Assembly: GCF_003399445.1 (NCBI RefSeq)
Contig: NZ_QUQO01000001.1
Span: 2,043,001 to 2,107,000 of the forward strand
Length of the DNA: 64,000 nucleotides
DNA from: Parvularcula marina
GTDB taxonomy: Bacteria > Pseudomonadota > Alphaproteobacteria > Caulobacterales > Parvularculaceae
Direction: 5' to 3'
In this document: positions 19,024 through 29,225 of the stretch, piece by piece
Numbering within the stretch: position 1 is the first letter of the stretch
How the letters are laid out: every line of letters begins with the position of its first letter
Notes under the pieces: generated by a model
Seen by the model: only the letters and a program-made list of their open reading frames with translations
Databases searched by the model: none
Told to the model about the DNA's origin: nothing
Made by a program: the position numbers and the translations under genes

Positions 19024-19512
19024 TTGGAGGCAGGCCTGATCGCTCAGTCCGCAAATGGCGACACTCTGATTGCCGCCAATACTGTTCATACGGTGGATGA
19101 AGACACCAGTACCCCCGGTGGGCAGGAAACCCTGAACCTAATTCTGAACCGTCTCGACGAGGATCAGGCGATTGATGTCGTCCCGATCGAACTCGTCGGC
19201 AAATCCGACGTGGCCGATGCCATGGTGATCGCCTCTGGCCGGTCCCAGCGGCATGTCGGCGCGATGGCGGACAAGATCGCGCGCGATCTCAAAGACGCCG
19301 GCGTCAAGGAAGTCTCAATCGAGGGGCTGCCCGCCTGTGACTGGGTGCTACTCGATGCGGGCGATGTCGTAGTGCATCTCTTCCGCCCTGAGGTCCGGGA
19401 TTTCTACAATCTCGAGCGGATCTGGGCGCCAGAGCTTTTCGACGAAAAAGCCGCCGGTGAGTTCGAGCCGAAGACCGATGCCTTTGAGCTGAAGGCCCAG
19501 GACGAGGACTAG
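19024..19512 (+). CDS. rsfS: ribosome silencing factor RsfS
   Basis: RsfS binds ribosomal protein uL14 and blocks subunit joining in stasis. Conserved segments: DVVPIELVGKSDVADAMVIASGRSQRHV, LPACDWVLLDAGDVVVHLF and REFYNLE-like RDFYNLERIW. The start is uncertain: AAGGAGG (19006-19012) best serves TTG at 19024; GTG at 18982 is an alternative adding 14 residues. The stop codon TAG is followed in the same frame by rlmH after only one codon. Confidence 0.93.
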   Translation: MEAGLIAQSANGDTLIAANTVHTVDEDTSTPGGQETLNLILNRLDEDQAIDVVPIELVGKSDVADAMVIASGRSQRHVGAMADKIARDLKDAGVKEVSIEGLPACDWVLLDAGDVVVHLFRPEVRDFYNLERIWAPELFDEKAAGEFEPKTDAFELKAQDED

Positions 19513-19515
19513 CTT

Positions 19516-20010
19516 CTGTTCCGTTTGAGCATCGCCGCGGCCGGTAAGGATCGCGGCACGCCAACTGCCGAGATGACCGGGACCTATCTTGACCGCGCGA
19601 GCGGTATGGCCCGGGGCCTCGGCATCGACGGCCCCTCCCTCCATGTCATCGAAGCGCCCAAGGCGCTTTCCGGTCCTGAGCGTCAGGCGCGCGAAGCCGA
19701 GCTTTTGCTTGGCGCGGTGCCGCCGGGCGACGGGATCATCCTGCTCGAAGAGCGGGGGAAGAACATGAAAAGCCGGGACATCGCCGCGCTGATCGAAAAG
19801 CACCGGGACGATGGCGCGGGTGGGCTTCATTTCATGATCGGCGGGGCGGATGGCTTTGGCTCTGCCCTGACTAAAGATCACCCTCAGGTGCGCGGCACGC
19901 TGTCTTTTGGGGCGGCAACATGGCCGCATATGCTTTGCCGGGTGATGCTGGCCGAGCAGCTCTACCGCGCGATGACCCTTCTTGCGGGGCATCCCTATCA
20001 CCGGGACTGA
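19516..20010 (+). CDS. rlmH: 23S rRNA (pseudouridine-1915 N3) methyltransferase RlmH, probable CTG start
   Basis: SPOUT methyltransferase acting on helix 69 of 23S rRNA. It shows LLEERGKNMKSRDIA, HFMIGGADGFG, LSFGAATWPHMLCRVMLAEQLYRA and the terminal HPYHRD, as in RlmH. No ATG or GTG exists at the N-terminus. CTG at 19516 gives MFRLSIAAAGK, aligning with the usual MKLxIIAVGK start, and has GAGGA (19504-19508) 7 bases upstream. TTG at 19525 would shorten the first beta strand and leaves the ribosome site 16 bases away. The frame is closed by the rsfS stop at 19510-19512. Confidence 0.92.
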   Translation: MFRLSIAAAGKDRGTPTAEMTGTYLDRASGMARGLGIDGPSLHVIEAPKALSGPERQAREAELLLGAVPPGDGIILLEERGKNMKSRDIAALIEKHRDDGAGGLHFMIGGADGFGSALTKDHPQVRGTLSFGAATWPHMLCRVMLAEQLYRAMTLLAGHPYHRD

Positions 20011-20050
20011 CCCTATGGTGTCCGCGCGCGACCCGCGATACGGGAAGATC

Positions 20051-21244
20051 ATGCGGATTTTGGTGAGTATCATCAGCCTCTTCGCGCTCGGGGCGGCTGC
20101 AGCTCAGGATGTGCCCGAAGAGGCGCAGGACGAGGCTGAACGCCTGCGCCAGATCGAAGAGCAACGCGCCGAGAATGCTCGTCGCGCCGCCGAGATCCGC
20201 GAACGGGCCGAAGCCGCCGCTGCCGCGCTTGAGGCTTTGCGCTCCCGACTTGTCGATACCGCGAGTGGCTTGCGCGAAGCAGAAATCCGGCTGACGCAGG
20301 TAGAGGAATCGCTCGCCCGCCTCGATGAAGAAGAGAAGGCCGCACTTGCTACGCTGGAACGGCGGCAGGAGGCGCTCTCACAGGTGCTTGCCGCGCTGAT
20401 CTCGCTCGAACGCGCGCGTCCACCGGCGCTGGCGGTCTCGCCGGAAGATGCGACCCGCGCCGCCGTTGCGGCGATCACCCTATCGGCGGTCAGCCCTGAG
20501 CTTGAAGGCGAAGCAAAGCGCCTGCGCGAAGATATCGACCGTATTGCCCGCCTGCGTGAACGCCGCGCTACGGAACGAGAAGAGCTCGAACAGGCCGAAA
20601 CCGCGCTCGCCGAGCGCCGCCGCCTACTCGAAGACCTCCTTCAGCAGCGCGAAGCCGCACGGCAGGAAGATGCTGACGCACTCGCCGCCCTTGAAGAAGA
20701 GGACCGCCGCCTTGCGCGTGAAGCCTCGAATTTGCGCGAGCTGATCGCCGGGATCGCCGCGCGGGAACGCCCAGAAGTCCCCGACCTGCCGGACGTTCTG
20801 CCCGGCGGCCCGGAAGTCTACACCAATCTGCCCGACCGTTTCTCGCTGGCGCGGGCCCAGCTTACTTTGCCAGCGGCAGGGCGCATCCTTTCGGTCTTCG
20901 GCGAGCGCGGCGATGATGGCGCGCGCGAGGACGGGATTGCGATCGTCACCCGAGCCGGTGCTGTTGTGACCGCGCCCTTTGATGGGGTGATCGACTGGGC
21001 AGAAGCCTTCGGGCGGCTTGGCAATGTCGTCATTATTGATGTCGGGGAAGAATACCGCCTTGTGCTGATCGGTTTGGGCGAGCTTGATGTCCGCCGGGGC
21101 CAGCAGGTGCGCGCGGGCGAACCGCTAGGTGCCATGGCGCGTGAGGGCGCGGGCCTCTTGAAGTTTCAGGTCCGCCGCCGTGACCTGCCGGTTAACCCTG
21201 TGCCGTGGCTACGGCCGTCACTTGTTGCAACTGGATCAGATTAA
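20051..21244 (+). CDS. EnvC-like murein hydrolase activator (degenerate LytM/M23)
   Basis: About 397 residues: a signal peptide (MRILVSIISLFALGAAAA), a long charged coiled coil (about 25-240) and a C-terminal LytM domain. The zinc ligands are missing: the usual HxGxD region reads GAREDGIAI and the HxH region reads LIGLG. It should therefore activate amidases rather than cut peptidoglycan itself, as EnvC does. ATG 20051 starts directly at the signal peptide; ATG 20015 is an alternative. It lies between rlmH and ctpA, a common alphaproteobacterial arrangement. Confidence 0.88.
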   Translation: MRILVSIISLFALGAAAAQDVPEEAQDEAERLRQIEEQRAENARRAAEIRERAEAAAAALEALRSRLVDTASGLREAEIRLTQVEESLARLDEEEKAALATLERRQEALSQVLAALISLERARPPALAVSPEDATRAAVAAITLSAVSPELEGEAKRLREDIDRIARLRERRATEREELEQAETALAERRRLLEDLLQQREAARQEDADALAALEEEDRRLAREASNLRELIAGIAARERPEVPDLPDVLPGGPEVYTNLPDRFSLARAQLTLPAAGRILSVFGERGDDGAREDGIAIVTRAGAVVTAPFDGVIDWAEAFGRLGNVVIIDVGEEYRLVLIGLGELDVRRGQQVRAGEPLGAMAREGAGLLKFQVRRRDLPVNPVPWLRPSLVATGSD

Positions 21245-21349
21245 ATTTGGAATTCTCTCACGAACTTCACTTAAGACTACCCTTCCGGGTCTTTGCGCGG
21301 CAGCCATAGTCGTGTCAGACTACATTCCGTTTTCCGATAAGGATTCGCT

Positions 21350-22852
21350 ATGACCAATAAATTCCGCCCCCTCAAAACGCGCTCGACCCGTATGTCATCG
21401 AGAGTCTCCGTTTCCGCCATGGCCGCCGCGATGGTCGCCGGTGGTGTGCTGACGGCAGCAGCGCTGACCAGCGGATTTGCCCGGCCGAATTTCAATGCCG
21501 AGACTTTCCAGCAGCTCGACCTCTTCGGTGAGGTCTTCGAGCAGGTGCATGAGAATTACGTCTCCGAGCCGGAAGACAAGGTCATCATCGAAGGCGCGAT
21601 CGACGGTATGCTGTCCTCGCTGGATCCGCATTCAAGCTACCTCACGGTTGAGGATTTCGACCGGATGCAGGAGCAGACCCGCGGCTCTTTCGCCGGGCTG
21701 GGCATTCAGGTCAGCCAGGAAACCGAAGGCGCGGGCCGCGGCCTTGTGAAAGTTATCTCGCCGATCGACGAGACCCCGGCTGCGCGGGCCGGTCTCCAGC
21801 CGGGCGACCTGATCTATGAAATCGATGGCGAAAGCGTCTTCGGTATGACCCTTGATGAGGCGATCTCGCTGATGAAGGGCCCCAAGGGGACGGCTGTCGA
21901 CATCAAGCTGATCCGCGAAGAAGAAAACGAGCCGCTCGAATTCAACATCGTGCGCGATATCGTAACCGTCAGCCCCGTGATTTCCCGCCTTGAAGAAGGC
22001 GGCATCGGCTATGTGCGCCTGACGGGCTTCACCGCCCAGACCGAGCGCAAGATGCGCGAAGCGATCCGTGACCTGAAGGAAGAGAATGACGGTGAGCTCA
22101 AGGGCCTCGTCCTCGACCTGCGGAACAATCCGGGTGGCCTGCTCGATCAGGCGGTCGGTGTCTCCAACGCCTTCCTTGATGGTGGCGAGATCGTCTCGAC
22201 CAAAGGCCGCCGCCGCAAGGACTCGATGCGCGAAGTTGGCGAGCCGGGCGAGATGCTCGCCGGTGTCCCGATCATCGTCCTCGTCAATGCGGGTTCGGCT
22301 TCGGCTTCTGAAATCGTCGCCGGTGCGTTGCAGGACCGCAACCGTGCTTTGCTGCTCGGCACGAAATCCTTCGGCAAGGGCTCGGTCCAGACCGTGCTGC
22401 CGCTGCAGAACGGCATGAATGGCGCACTCCGCCTGACGACGGCGCGTTACTACACGCCGTCAGGCCGCTCGATTCAGGCGCAAGGCATCGTCCCTGACAT
22501 TGTCATGCCGATCACTCGTCCGGGTCAGGAAGAGCCTGCTCAGCGCCGCCGTGAGGCAGACCTTCGCGGGGCACTTGATGTGCCGGAAGATGCCGCTGAA
22601 GACATGGTCGATGCCGATCCGGAAGTAGAAGAAGCACCAGAAGGCCCGACCACGGCCCAGCAGATCTTGCTCGACGGGCAGGCATCGCTGAAGAAAAAAG
22701 AACGGGAAAAGGAAAACGCCACCGCCCTCTTCGTTGAGCCGACCGAATGTCCGCTCGAGGAAGATTGCCAGCTCAATCGTGCGCTGGAATTGCTCGGTGA
22801 CAAGCCGACCTATGCCCAGCTCCTCTCGGATGCGAGCGCCATCGAGCGCTAA
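21350..22852 (+). CDS. ctpA: carboxyl-terminal processing peptidase CtpA (S41)
   Basis: 500 residues with an N-terminal membrane anchor/signal (about 18-38), a PDZ domain (about 100-185, AARAGLQPGDLIYEIDGE) and the S41 catalytic domain. The serine lies in VNAGSASASEIVAG and the lysine in GTKSFGKGSVQT, forming a Ser-Lys dyad. The C-terminus is acidic and low-complexity. CtpA trims periplasmic proteins including murein hydrolases, which fits its place next to the EnvC-like gene. A strong terminator follows. Confidence 0.95.
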   Translation: MTNKFRPLKTRSTRMSSRVSVSAMAAAMVAGGVLTAAALTSGFARPNFNAETFQQLDLFGEVFEQVHENYVSEPEDKVIIEGAIDGMLSSLDPHSSYLTVEDFDRMQEQTRGSFAGLGIQVSQETEGAGRGLVKVISPIDETPAARAGLQPGDLIYEIDGESVFGMTLDEAISLMKGPKGTAVDIKLIREEENEPLEFNIVRDIVTVSPVISRLEEGGIGYVRLTGFTAQTERKMREAIRDLKEENDGELKGLVLDLRNNPGGLLDQAVGVSNAFLDGGEIVSTKGRRRKDSMREVGEPGEMLAGVPIIVLVNAGSASASEIVAGALQDRNRALLLGTKSFGKGSVQTVLPLQNGMNGALRLTTARYYTPSGRSIQAQGIVPDIVMPITRPGQEEPAQRRREADLRGALDVPEDAAEDMVDADPEVEEAPEGPTTAQQILLDGQASLKKKEREKENATALFVEPTECPLEEDCQLNRALELLGDKPTYAQLLSDASAIER

Positions 22853-22877
22853 GCCGCCGGCATATCAACAGATCAAG

Positions 22878-22908
22878 AAGCCCCGCTTTCGTGCGGGGCT
22901 TTTCTTTT
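22878..22908 (+). terminator. rho-independent terminator after ctpA
   Basis: AAGCCCCGC (22878-22886) pairs with GCGGGGCTT (22893-22901) around a 6-base loop and is followed by TTCTTTT. Confidence 0.88.
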
Positions 22909-22952
22909 AGGCCGCTTGCCACCCCTGAGGCTTTCGCGGCATCTTCGGGGCC

Positions 22953-23366
22953 ATGTTGCGCACGGCTTTTCTCTACGGGCTAATCCTCGCTGTCGCCGGG
23001 TTCGTCGTCGTCTGGATCGAGGCGTCGACCAGTTTCGGCCTGATCGCCCCGCAATTCGGGCTGATCGCGCTGGCGGCCGGATTTCTAGCGCTCGGCATCT
23101 GGGCAGGACGGCGCTTCCTGCCAGCTGGTCCGCCCGCCGATGACGGCCCGAACACGGCGGCCATCTCGACGCTCGGGCTCTCCCCGAGAGAGATCGAAGT
23201 CCTCTCCGCCCTCGCCATCGGCCAGTCGAACAAGGAAATCGCACGCCAGCTCGATATCTCGCCCAACACGGTGAAGGCCCATGTCGGCAGCCTTTGCCGC
23301 AAGCTGGAAGTCTCGCGCCGGGGCGAGGCGGTCTCAGCGGCACGAAAACTGCGAATTCTGGTCTGA
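22953..23366 (+). CDS. membrane-anchored LuxR-type HTH regulator
   Basis: 137 residues: two hydrophobic segments (about 4-22 and 29-50) followed by a LuxR/GerE helix-turn-helix (about 74-132; LSPREIEVLSALAIGQSNKEIA and ISPNTVKAHVGSL). There is no receiver domain; the membrane part replaces it. It is placed 99 bases before a DUF4199-like membrane protein gene, a partnership suggesting the two act together at the membrane (inference). The target genes are unknown. Confidence 0.85.
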   Translation: MLRTAFLYGLILAVAGFVVVWIEASTSFGLIAPQFGLIALAAGFLALGIWAGRRFLPAGPPADDGPNTAAISTLGLSPREIEVLSALAIGQSNKEIARQLDISPNTVKAHVGSLCRKLEVSRRGEAVSAARKLRILV

Positions 23367-23465
23367 ATCGCTCACCCAGACGGCTAAATACCCATTCGGG
23401 TAATAGAGAAATCGGGCATTCTGGGCCCTTCTCGCGCCATGCGAGAAACAAAAAGGAGACCCCGC

Positions 23466-23990
23466 ATGCTTCGTTACGGCCTTATCTACGGCGGGATCGC
23501 CGGCGCGATCACCATCCTCGTCATGGTCATCGGCATGATGTTCGCGACCGAGCCCGGTGCCGGGACCAGCTCCATGCTGGTCGGCTATCTCATCATGCTG
23601 CTGGCGATGGTGATGATCTTTGTCGGCATGCGGCAATATAGAGACCGCGAGCAGGGCGGCCTCATCAGCTTCTGGACCGCGCTCAAGCTCGGCGCATTAA
23701 TGGCACTGGTTGCCGGTGTCGCTTACGTCATCTGCTGGGAGATTTATCTGGGGTTCACGGGTTCCGCTTTCATTGATGGCTACACCGCTGCTGCGATCGA
23801 TAAGCTGGACGGGCAGGGCCTTCCGGAAGCTGAGCTTCAGAAGAAGATCGACGAGATCAACAAGATGGGTGAGATGTACGGCAATCGGCTGTTCCGGATG
23901 CCGATGACCATGCTGGAGATCCTGCCGGTCGGGCTCATCGTTGCGGCGATCAGCGCGTGGATTGTTCAGCGTAAACCCAGCGTGGTGTGA
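23466..23990 (+). CDS. DUF4199-like membrane protein
   Basis: 174 residues with four hydrophobic segments: GLIYGGIAGAITILVMVIGM at the N-terminus, a second near 38-58, a third near 78-98 and a last near 150-168. A soluble loop sits before the fourth (about 115-145, KLDGQGLPEAELQKKIDEI). This matches the general pattern of DUF4199 proteins. ATG 23466 has AAAGGAG upstream. It probably works with the preceding membrane LuxR protein. Confidence 0.75.
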   Translation: MLRYGLIYGGIAGAITILVMVIGMMFATEPGAGTSSMLVGYLIMLLAMVMIFVGMRQYRDREQGGLISFWTALKLGALMALVAGVAYVICWEIYLGFTGSAFIDGYTAAAIDKLDGQGLPEAELQKKIDEINKMGEMYGNRLFRMPMTMLEILPVGLIVAAISAWIVQRKPSVV

Positions 23991-24005
23991 GTTTAGGAGT
24001 GTGCC

Positions 24006-24031
24006 ACCTCTCCCTTATCCGAGGGAGAGGT
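24006..24031. repeat. perfect palindrome in the gap after the DUF4199 gene
   Basis: ACCTCTCCCT and AGGGAGAGGT form a 10-bp perfect inverted repeat with a 6-base loop. No T-run follows. It resembles dispersed intergenic palindromes. Confidence 0.55.
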
Positions 24032-24067
24032 CGAGGCATGCCTATTCAAACCGAACTCTCAACCCGC

Positions 24068-24090
24068 TCATCCCCGCGCAGGCGGGGATC
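24068..24090. repeat. REP-like palindrome, copy 1
   Basis: A 23-base palindrome with arms ATCCCCGC/GCGGGGAT around a short centre. It is the inverse of copy 2 at 24164-24186, with two compensating differences. Such elements are common between genes in alphaproteobacteria. Confidence 0.7.
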
Positions 24091-24163
24091 TGGTCTTGCG
24101 TGACGGCGGCTAAGTTCATCTTTGTACACGCCGAAAATGAGAGAGAGCGGCGGCTCAGAGGCA

Positions 24164-24186
24164 GATGCCCGCCTGCGCGGGCATGA
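24164..24186. repeat. REP-like palindrome, copy 2 (inverted)
   Basis: GATGCCCGCC/GCGGGCATGA palindrome, in inverse orientation to 24068-24090. The two copies differ at one base in each arm (C to G and G to C), which keeps the stem paired. Confidence 0.7.
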
Positions 24187-24215
24187 GCGGAAGAAAAGCA
24201 AGCTGGAGAACAGCC

Positions 24216-25085
24216 TCACGCCTCGGCGGGGCTATTCTCCTTGGTCTGAAGAAGGCCGACATCGGGTTCGGTGGTTGGCACGCCCTGACGCGCGGCTTCT
24301 TCACGCGCGGCCATCAGCTTGTTGCGGTATTTCGACTGGGTCACGGAGACGCCGACCATGATGAAGATCACGAAATAGAAGCTCGCTTTCGACATCGCAT
24401 GCACTTCGTATCCAAAGAGGGTGAGGTGGGCGAGGTGCCCGCCATCGGTGACCAAGAGGATGCCGACGACCAAGAGGATGAAAAGCCCGACGACTTCATA
24501 GGCGCGGTTCTTCTCAAGGAAGCGGGCGACGTGATCGGACAGCCAGATCATCAGGATACCCCCGACCACGATCGAGGCGGCGATGACGAGGAAGCGTTCG
24601 GAGAGAGCGACCGCGGACAGGAGACTGTCGAACGAGAAGACAAGGTTCATGATGACGATCAGCGCCAGCGCCGAGGCGACCGGGCGTTTGCCGACGGCTT
24701 CTGCATGTTCGAGGTGGTCGACCGAGAGAAGGTGGAAGATCTCCTTCATCGCCGTCCAGATGATGAATGCGCCGCCCGCGAGCGTCAGGAGTGCCCGTAA
24801 TGTGAATTCACCGTGCACGAACCCTTCGCTCCAGCCGAACAGGGGTTCGGTGACCGCATTGAACGTAAAAAGGATGACAAAAAGCAGGATCAGCCGGAAA
24901 CCGAGCGCGATCCCGATGCCCATCCGGCGCACATAGGCTTGTTTGGAGGCCTCGACTCGGCGGCTCTCAATCGTGATGTAGAGCAGGTTGTCGAACCCCA
25001 GCACCGCCTGAAGCAGGACGAGCATCAGGAATGTGAACAGGTTCGAGAGCGTGAACAGGCCCTCAAGGCTGAATGCGTTCTCCAA
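24216..25085 (-). CDS. TerC family integral membrane protein
   Basis: 289 residues with about seven to eight membrane segments. TerC-family acidic motifs are present: LLQAVLGFDNLLYITIESR near residue 30 and NLVFSFDSLLSAVALS near residue 147 (conserved Asp in each half). TerC relatives have been linked to metal (Mn) export during protein secretion and to tellurium resistance. No ter or metal genes adjoin, so only the family is certain. Confidence 0.92.
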   Translation of the reverse strand: MENAFSLEGLFTLSNLFTFLMLVLLQAVLGFDNLLYITIESRRVEASKQAYVRRMGIGIALGFRLILLFVILFTFNAVTEPLFGWSEGFVHGEFTLRALLTLAGGAFIIWTAMKEIFHLLSVDHLEHAEAVGKRPVASALALIVIMNLVFSFDSLLSAVALSERFLVIAASIVVGGILMIWLSDHVARFLEKNRAYEVVGLFILLVVGILLVTDGGHLAHLTLFGYEVHAMSKASFYFVIFIMVGVSVTQSKYRNKLMAAREEAARQGVPTTEPDVGLLQTKENSPAEA

Positions 25086-25245
25086 GGTTTCCCCCTCAGA
25101 ATAGATTGTTACTTGCCGCGGGGTGTTACGCGACGTTGTCAGAAGATTGAAATGCCAATGTCATCCGGGCCCGTCGAGCCGGAAAAAAGTCGACGCCTGC
25201 GTCTCTCTCGCGTTAAGACCTTAATCAAGGGACTGGGGGACTGAC

Positions 25246-26982
25246 GTGCTGCGGGAAATCAAGCTCAACCACCGCGATCGAAAGCGGATGAAGGTGCTGA
25301 CCCGCGCTGTCGTCACCCGGCTATTGCCGCAGACACCCGAATTGCAGGGCATTCTGAACCGCGGCGAGAACCGCGCGATCCGGGTGCTCTCGACCTTTCC
25401 TGGCCTTCTGATGGCCGCTGGCGCCTACTTCCTCTTCTATAAATATGGCGCGATGCTTGAGGGCATCCCTTATCTTGAGCATCTGGCGGACCAGACCGGC
25501 ATGATTGTCGGCGCGCTTTGCGTTTTCGTCCTCTTTGTCTTCTTCAACCCGCTCGCAGGCTGGCTCGATAACCGCTTCATGCAGTTCTGGAGCGGGGTCT
25601 ACATGTTCCGCTTCAAATGGGCGCAAGGGGATAAGGCGGCGGAAGTCCTCGATGCGGCTGAGAGCCTGATCCGCACGCGGCCTGACAAGATTGTCGAGGC
25701 GCTGCGCGAGGAGATCGAGGACACGAAAAGTCTCTCCATCCCGAAGCAGGTGATGGAGGTGATTGATGGCTTTCCGGGGCCCGGCGCGCCCAGTGCCATC
25801 ATCATCCGCAAATTCATGGAGCGGCGGCTGAAATCGCAATATCTCGCCGACCGGTTCGAGGGCATGCGCAGCGATGAGCGCGATTACGCCAAGCGCTATT
25901 TCCTGCGGGCTAGGGCGGTGCGGAATGCCATCCGCTCCCAGCTCCTCCTCAATGAGCTCGGCGCCGAATTACGCGCGGAAATCCCCGCTGGCCCCGACTG
26001 GCAGCGGTTTTACTGGTCCCAGCCCAATGCGCAGGAAACGACGCTGTTTGACTCCAAAGACTTCCACCAGCGTTTCCGGACCGCCGCGCCGCATTACCGC
26101 TGGCCGGTCGCAACGGCGAAGGATTCGGTGGGGGAGACGGCTGTGTTCAGGTTGGTCGCGGCGATCGAGAACCCGATGCGTCAGGCGATCTATGCGATCA
26201 ATGTGCGGGAAATCATCGATGCCTTCCCGGAGGTGATCCGCTCTTTCATCGAGCATGAAGAAGGCGAGATCGACGAGGATGACGCCCGCGTCCCGGCGCT
26301 GACCGAGCTTTATCTCGAGCTTTTGCAAAGCATTGATGTGCAGATGTTCGGCAAATGGGACCGCCGGACCCTGCGCCCGAGCTCCGATGTGCACATTATC
26401 CCGCAGCCGGTCCTCAAGAACGCAGCGCCTGCGGGACAGGAGCCAGACTGGCTCTTACGCTGGGATCCCAACCGGATCGACTGGAGCCTCTTTGACGACA
26501 GTGACGGGAACACCCGGCGCGCCTTTGCCGTGCTTGCCGAGTCGATTGACCGGCTGGGTCAGCGCTCGACCCCGATCATCCTGTCGCGCGGCGACACGCT
26601 GCTGATTGATAATCTGCGCTGCCTCGTCGCCCGCCGTGAGCTTGATGCCAAGCGGCTCGCGGGGGCCAAGCGGGCGGCGATGTATCCGCTGACATGGTGG
26701 CTGCGCGGCTATTACGGTTTCCGCCAGCCAACCGCCGAGCCCATCGTCCGTGATGAAGCACCCCAGATCGTGCCGATCACCGAGGATGAGCTGAAGTCAA
26801 AATCGGATTTCACAGATGAGGAGCCGACCCCGCGTGAGGTTCATGAAATCGGCCCGCATTCGGTCCTCGAATTCGTCGAAGAGACGCCAGAAGCGGAAGA
26901 TGCACATCGTGCGCTGCTGGTCCCGCGGCGGCAGGGAGCGCCGGAAATGAGGCGCTTGAGAGAGCCCGGCGAAATTCTCTGA
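25246..26982 (+). CDS. large protein of unknown function with N-terminal membrane hairpin
   Basis: 578 residues beginning with a GTG (GGGGGA upstream). Two hydrophobic segments (about 46-65 and 85-105) are followed by a long soluble region. I recognise no family. The C-terminal part (about 335-490) faintly recalls TauD/clavaminate-synthase-like oxygenases: WLLRWDPNRIDW, then IILSRGDTLLIDNLRCLVAR, then a basic stretch. The distal iron His of those enzymes would be replaced by Ala and the HxD/E pair is not evident, so any such fold would be inactive. That resemblance is weak. Confidence 0.7.
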   Translation: MLREIKLNHRDRKRMKVLTRAVVTRLLPQTPELQGILNRGENRAIRVLSTFPGLLMAAGAYFLFYKYGAMLEGIPYLEHLADQTGMIVGALCVFVLFVFFNPLAGWLDNRFMQFWSGVYMFRFKWAQGDKAAEVLDAAESLIRTRPDKIVEALREEIEDTKSLSIPKQVMEVIDGFPGPGAPSAIIIRKFMERRLKSQYLADRFEGMRSDERDYAKRYFLRARAVRNAIRSQLLLNELGAELRAEIPAGPDWQRFYWSQPNAQETTLFDSKDFHQRFRTAAPHYRWPVATAKDSVGETAVFRLVAAIENPMRQAIYAINVREIIDAFPEVIRSFIEHEEGEIDEDDARVPALTELYLELLQSIDVQMFGKWDRRTLRPSSDVHIIPQPVLKNAAPAGQEPDWLLRWDPNRIDWSLFDDSDGNTRRAFAVLAESIDRLGQRSTPIILSRGDTLLIDNLRCLVARRELDAKRLAGAKRAAMYPLTWWLRGYYGFRQPTAEPIVRDEAPQIVPITEDELKSKSDFTDEEPTPREVHEIGPHSVLEFVEETPEAEDAHRALLVPRRQGAPEMRRLREPGEIL

Positions 26983-27000
26983 CAATCGCCTGTCCAGTCC

Positions 27001-27030
27001 TTGTTGCACCGCACGGGGGTGCATGCTATC
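27001..27030 (+). promoter_or_regulatory. candidate promoter of the atp operon
   Basis: TTGTTG (27001-27006) and GCTATC (27025-27030) are separated by 18 bases, about 100 bases before atpH. The -10 is of the GC-containing type common in alphaproteobacteria. Sequence-only guess. Confidence 0.35.
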
Positions 27031-27128
27031 CGCCCGCGAAATTTGGATGCCTTCAGCCCTGAAGGCGCCTCTTCACTTGTTATTCCCGATACAGGCATCT
27101 GCCTGTCCCGCCCACGGAGGAACCCCGC

Positions 27129-27677
27129 ATGGCCGATTCCAGGTCGGAAGTCGCTGAGCGGTATGCCGAAGCCCTGTTTGAACTCGCGCTTGAAGAAGGC
27201 GCGCTCGAGACTGCCGAAGCCGATATGAAAGAAATCGGTGCGGCGCTTGAGCAGAGCGACGATCTGCGCCGTCTCGTTGAATCGCCGGTCTTTGACCGTG
27301 ATGTCATCGCAGATGCGCTGAGTGTCGTTCTAGAGCAGGCCGGCGCATCGCTGACCGTCAAGAATTTCGTGAAGCTCCTTGCCCGGAACGGCAGGGCTTC
27401 CGCACTGGCCGGTGTCGTCGCCGCATTCGCTGCGCGCGCTGCCGACCATCGTGGCGAGGTCTCGGCAGAGGCTGTCTCCGCAGCGCCGCTTTCGGCGGAC
27501 CAGGAGAAGTCCCTGCGCCAGCAGATCGAAGCCAAGGTCGGCAAGAGCGTCGTCCTTACCACCCGCACCGATGCATCTTTGCTGGGCGGCCTTGTCGTCA
27601 AGGTCGGCTCGAAGATGATCGACTCATCCCTCCGTACAAAGCTCAACAGACTGCAACAGTCTCTGAAAGAGGCCTGA
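27129..27677 (+). CDS. atpH: ATP synthase F1 delta subunit
   Basis: 182-residue delta (OSCP-type) subunit joining F1 to the peripheral stalk. RYAEALFELALEEGALE at the N-terminus and the C-terminal VVLTTRTDASLLGGLVVKVGSKMIDSS motif are characteristic. It is the first gene of the F1 cluster, 3 bases before atpA, with CGGAGGA upstream. As usual in alphaproteobacteria, F0 genes are elsewhere. Confidence 0.96.
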   Translation: MADSRSEVAERYAEALFELALEEGALETAEADMKEIGAALEQSDDLRRLVESPVFDRDVIADALSVVLEQAGASLTVKNFVKLLARNGRASALAGVVAAFAARAADHRGEVSAEAVSAAPLSADQEKSLRQQIEAKVGKSVVLTTRTDASLLGGLVVKVGSKMIDSSLRTKLNRLQQSLKEA

Positions 27678-27680
27678 CCC

Positions 27681-29213
<1,533 letters not shown>

Positions 29214-29225
29214 GGAGCAGGGTGG

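Noticed and set aside
19024-20010. rsfS and rlmH as one gene broken by an in-frame stop
   Set aside because: Both products are complete, known separate families, and a ribosome site precedes the second; coupling rather than a nonsense mutation.
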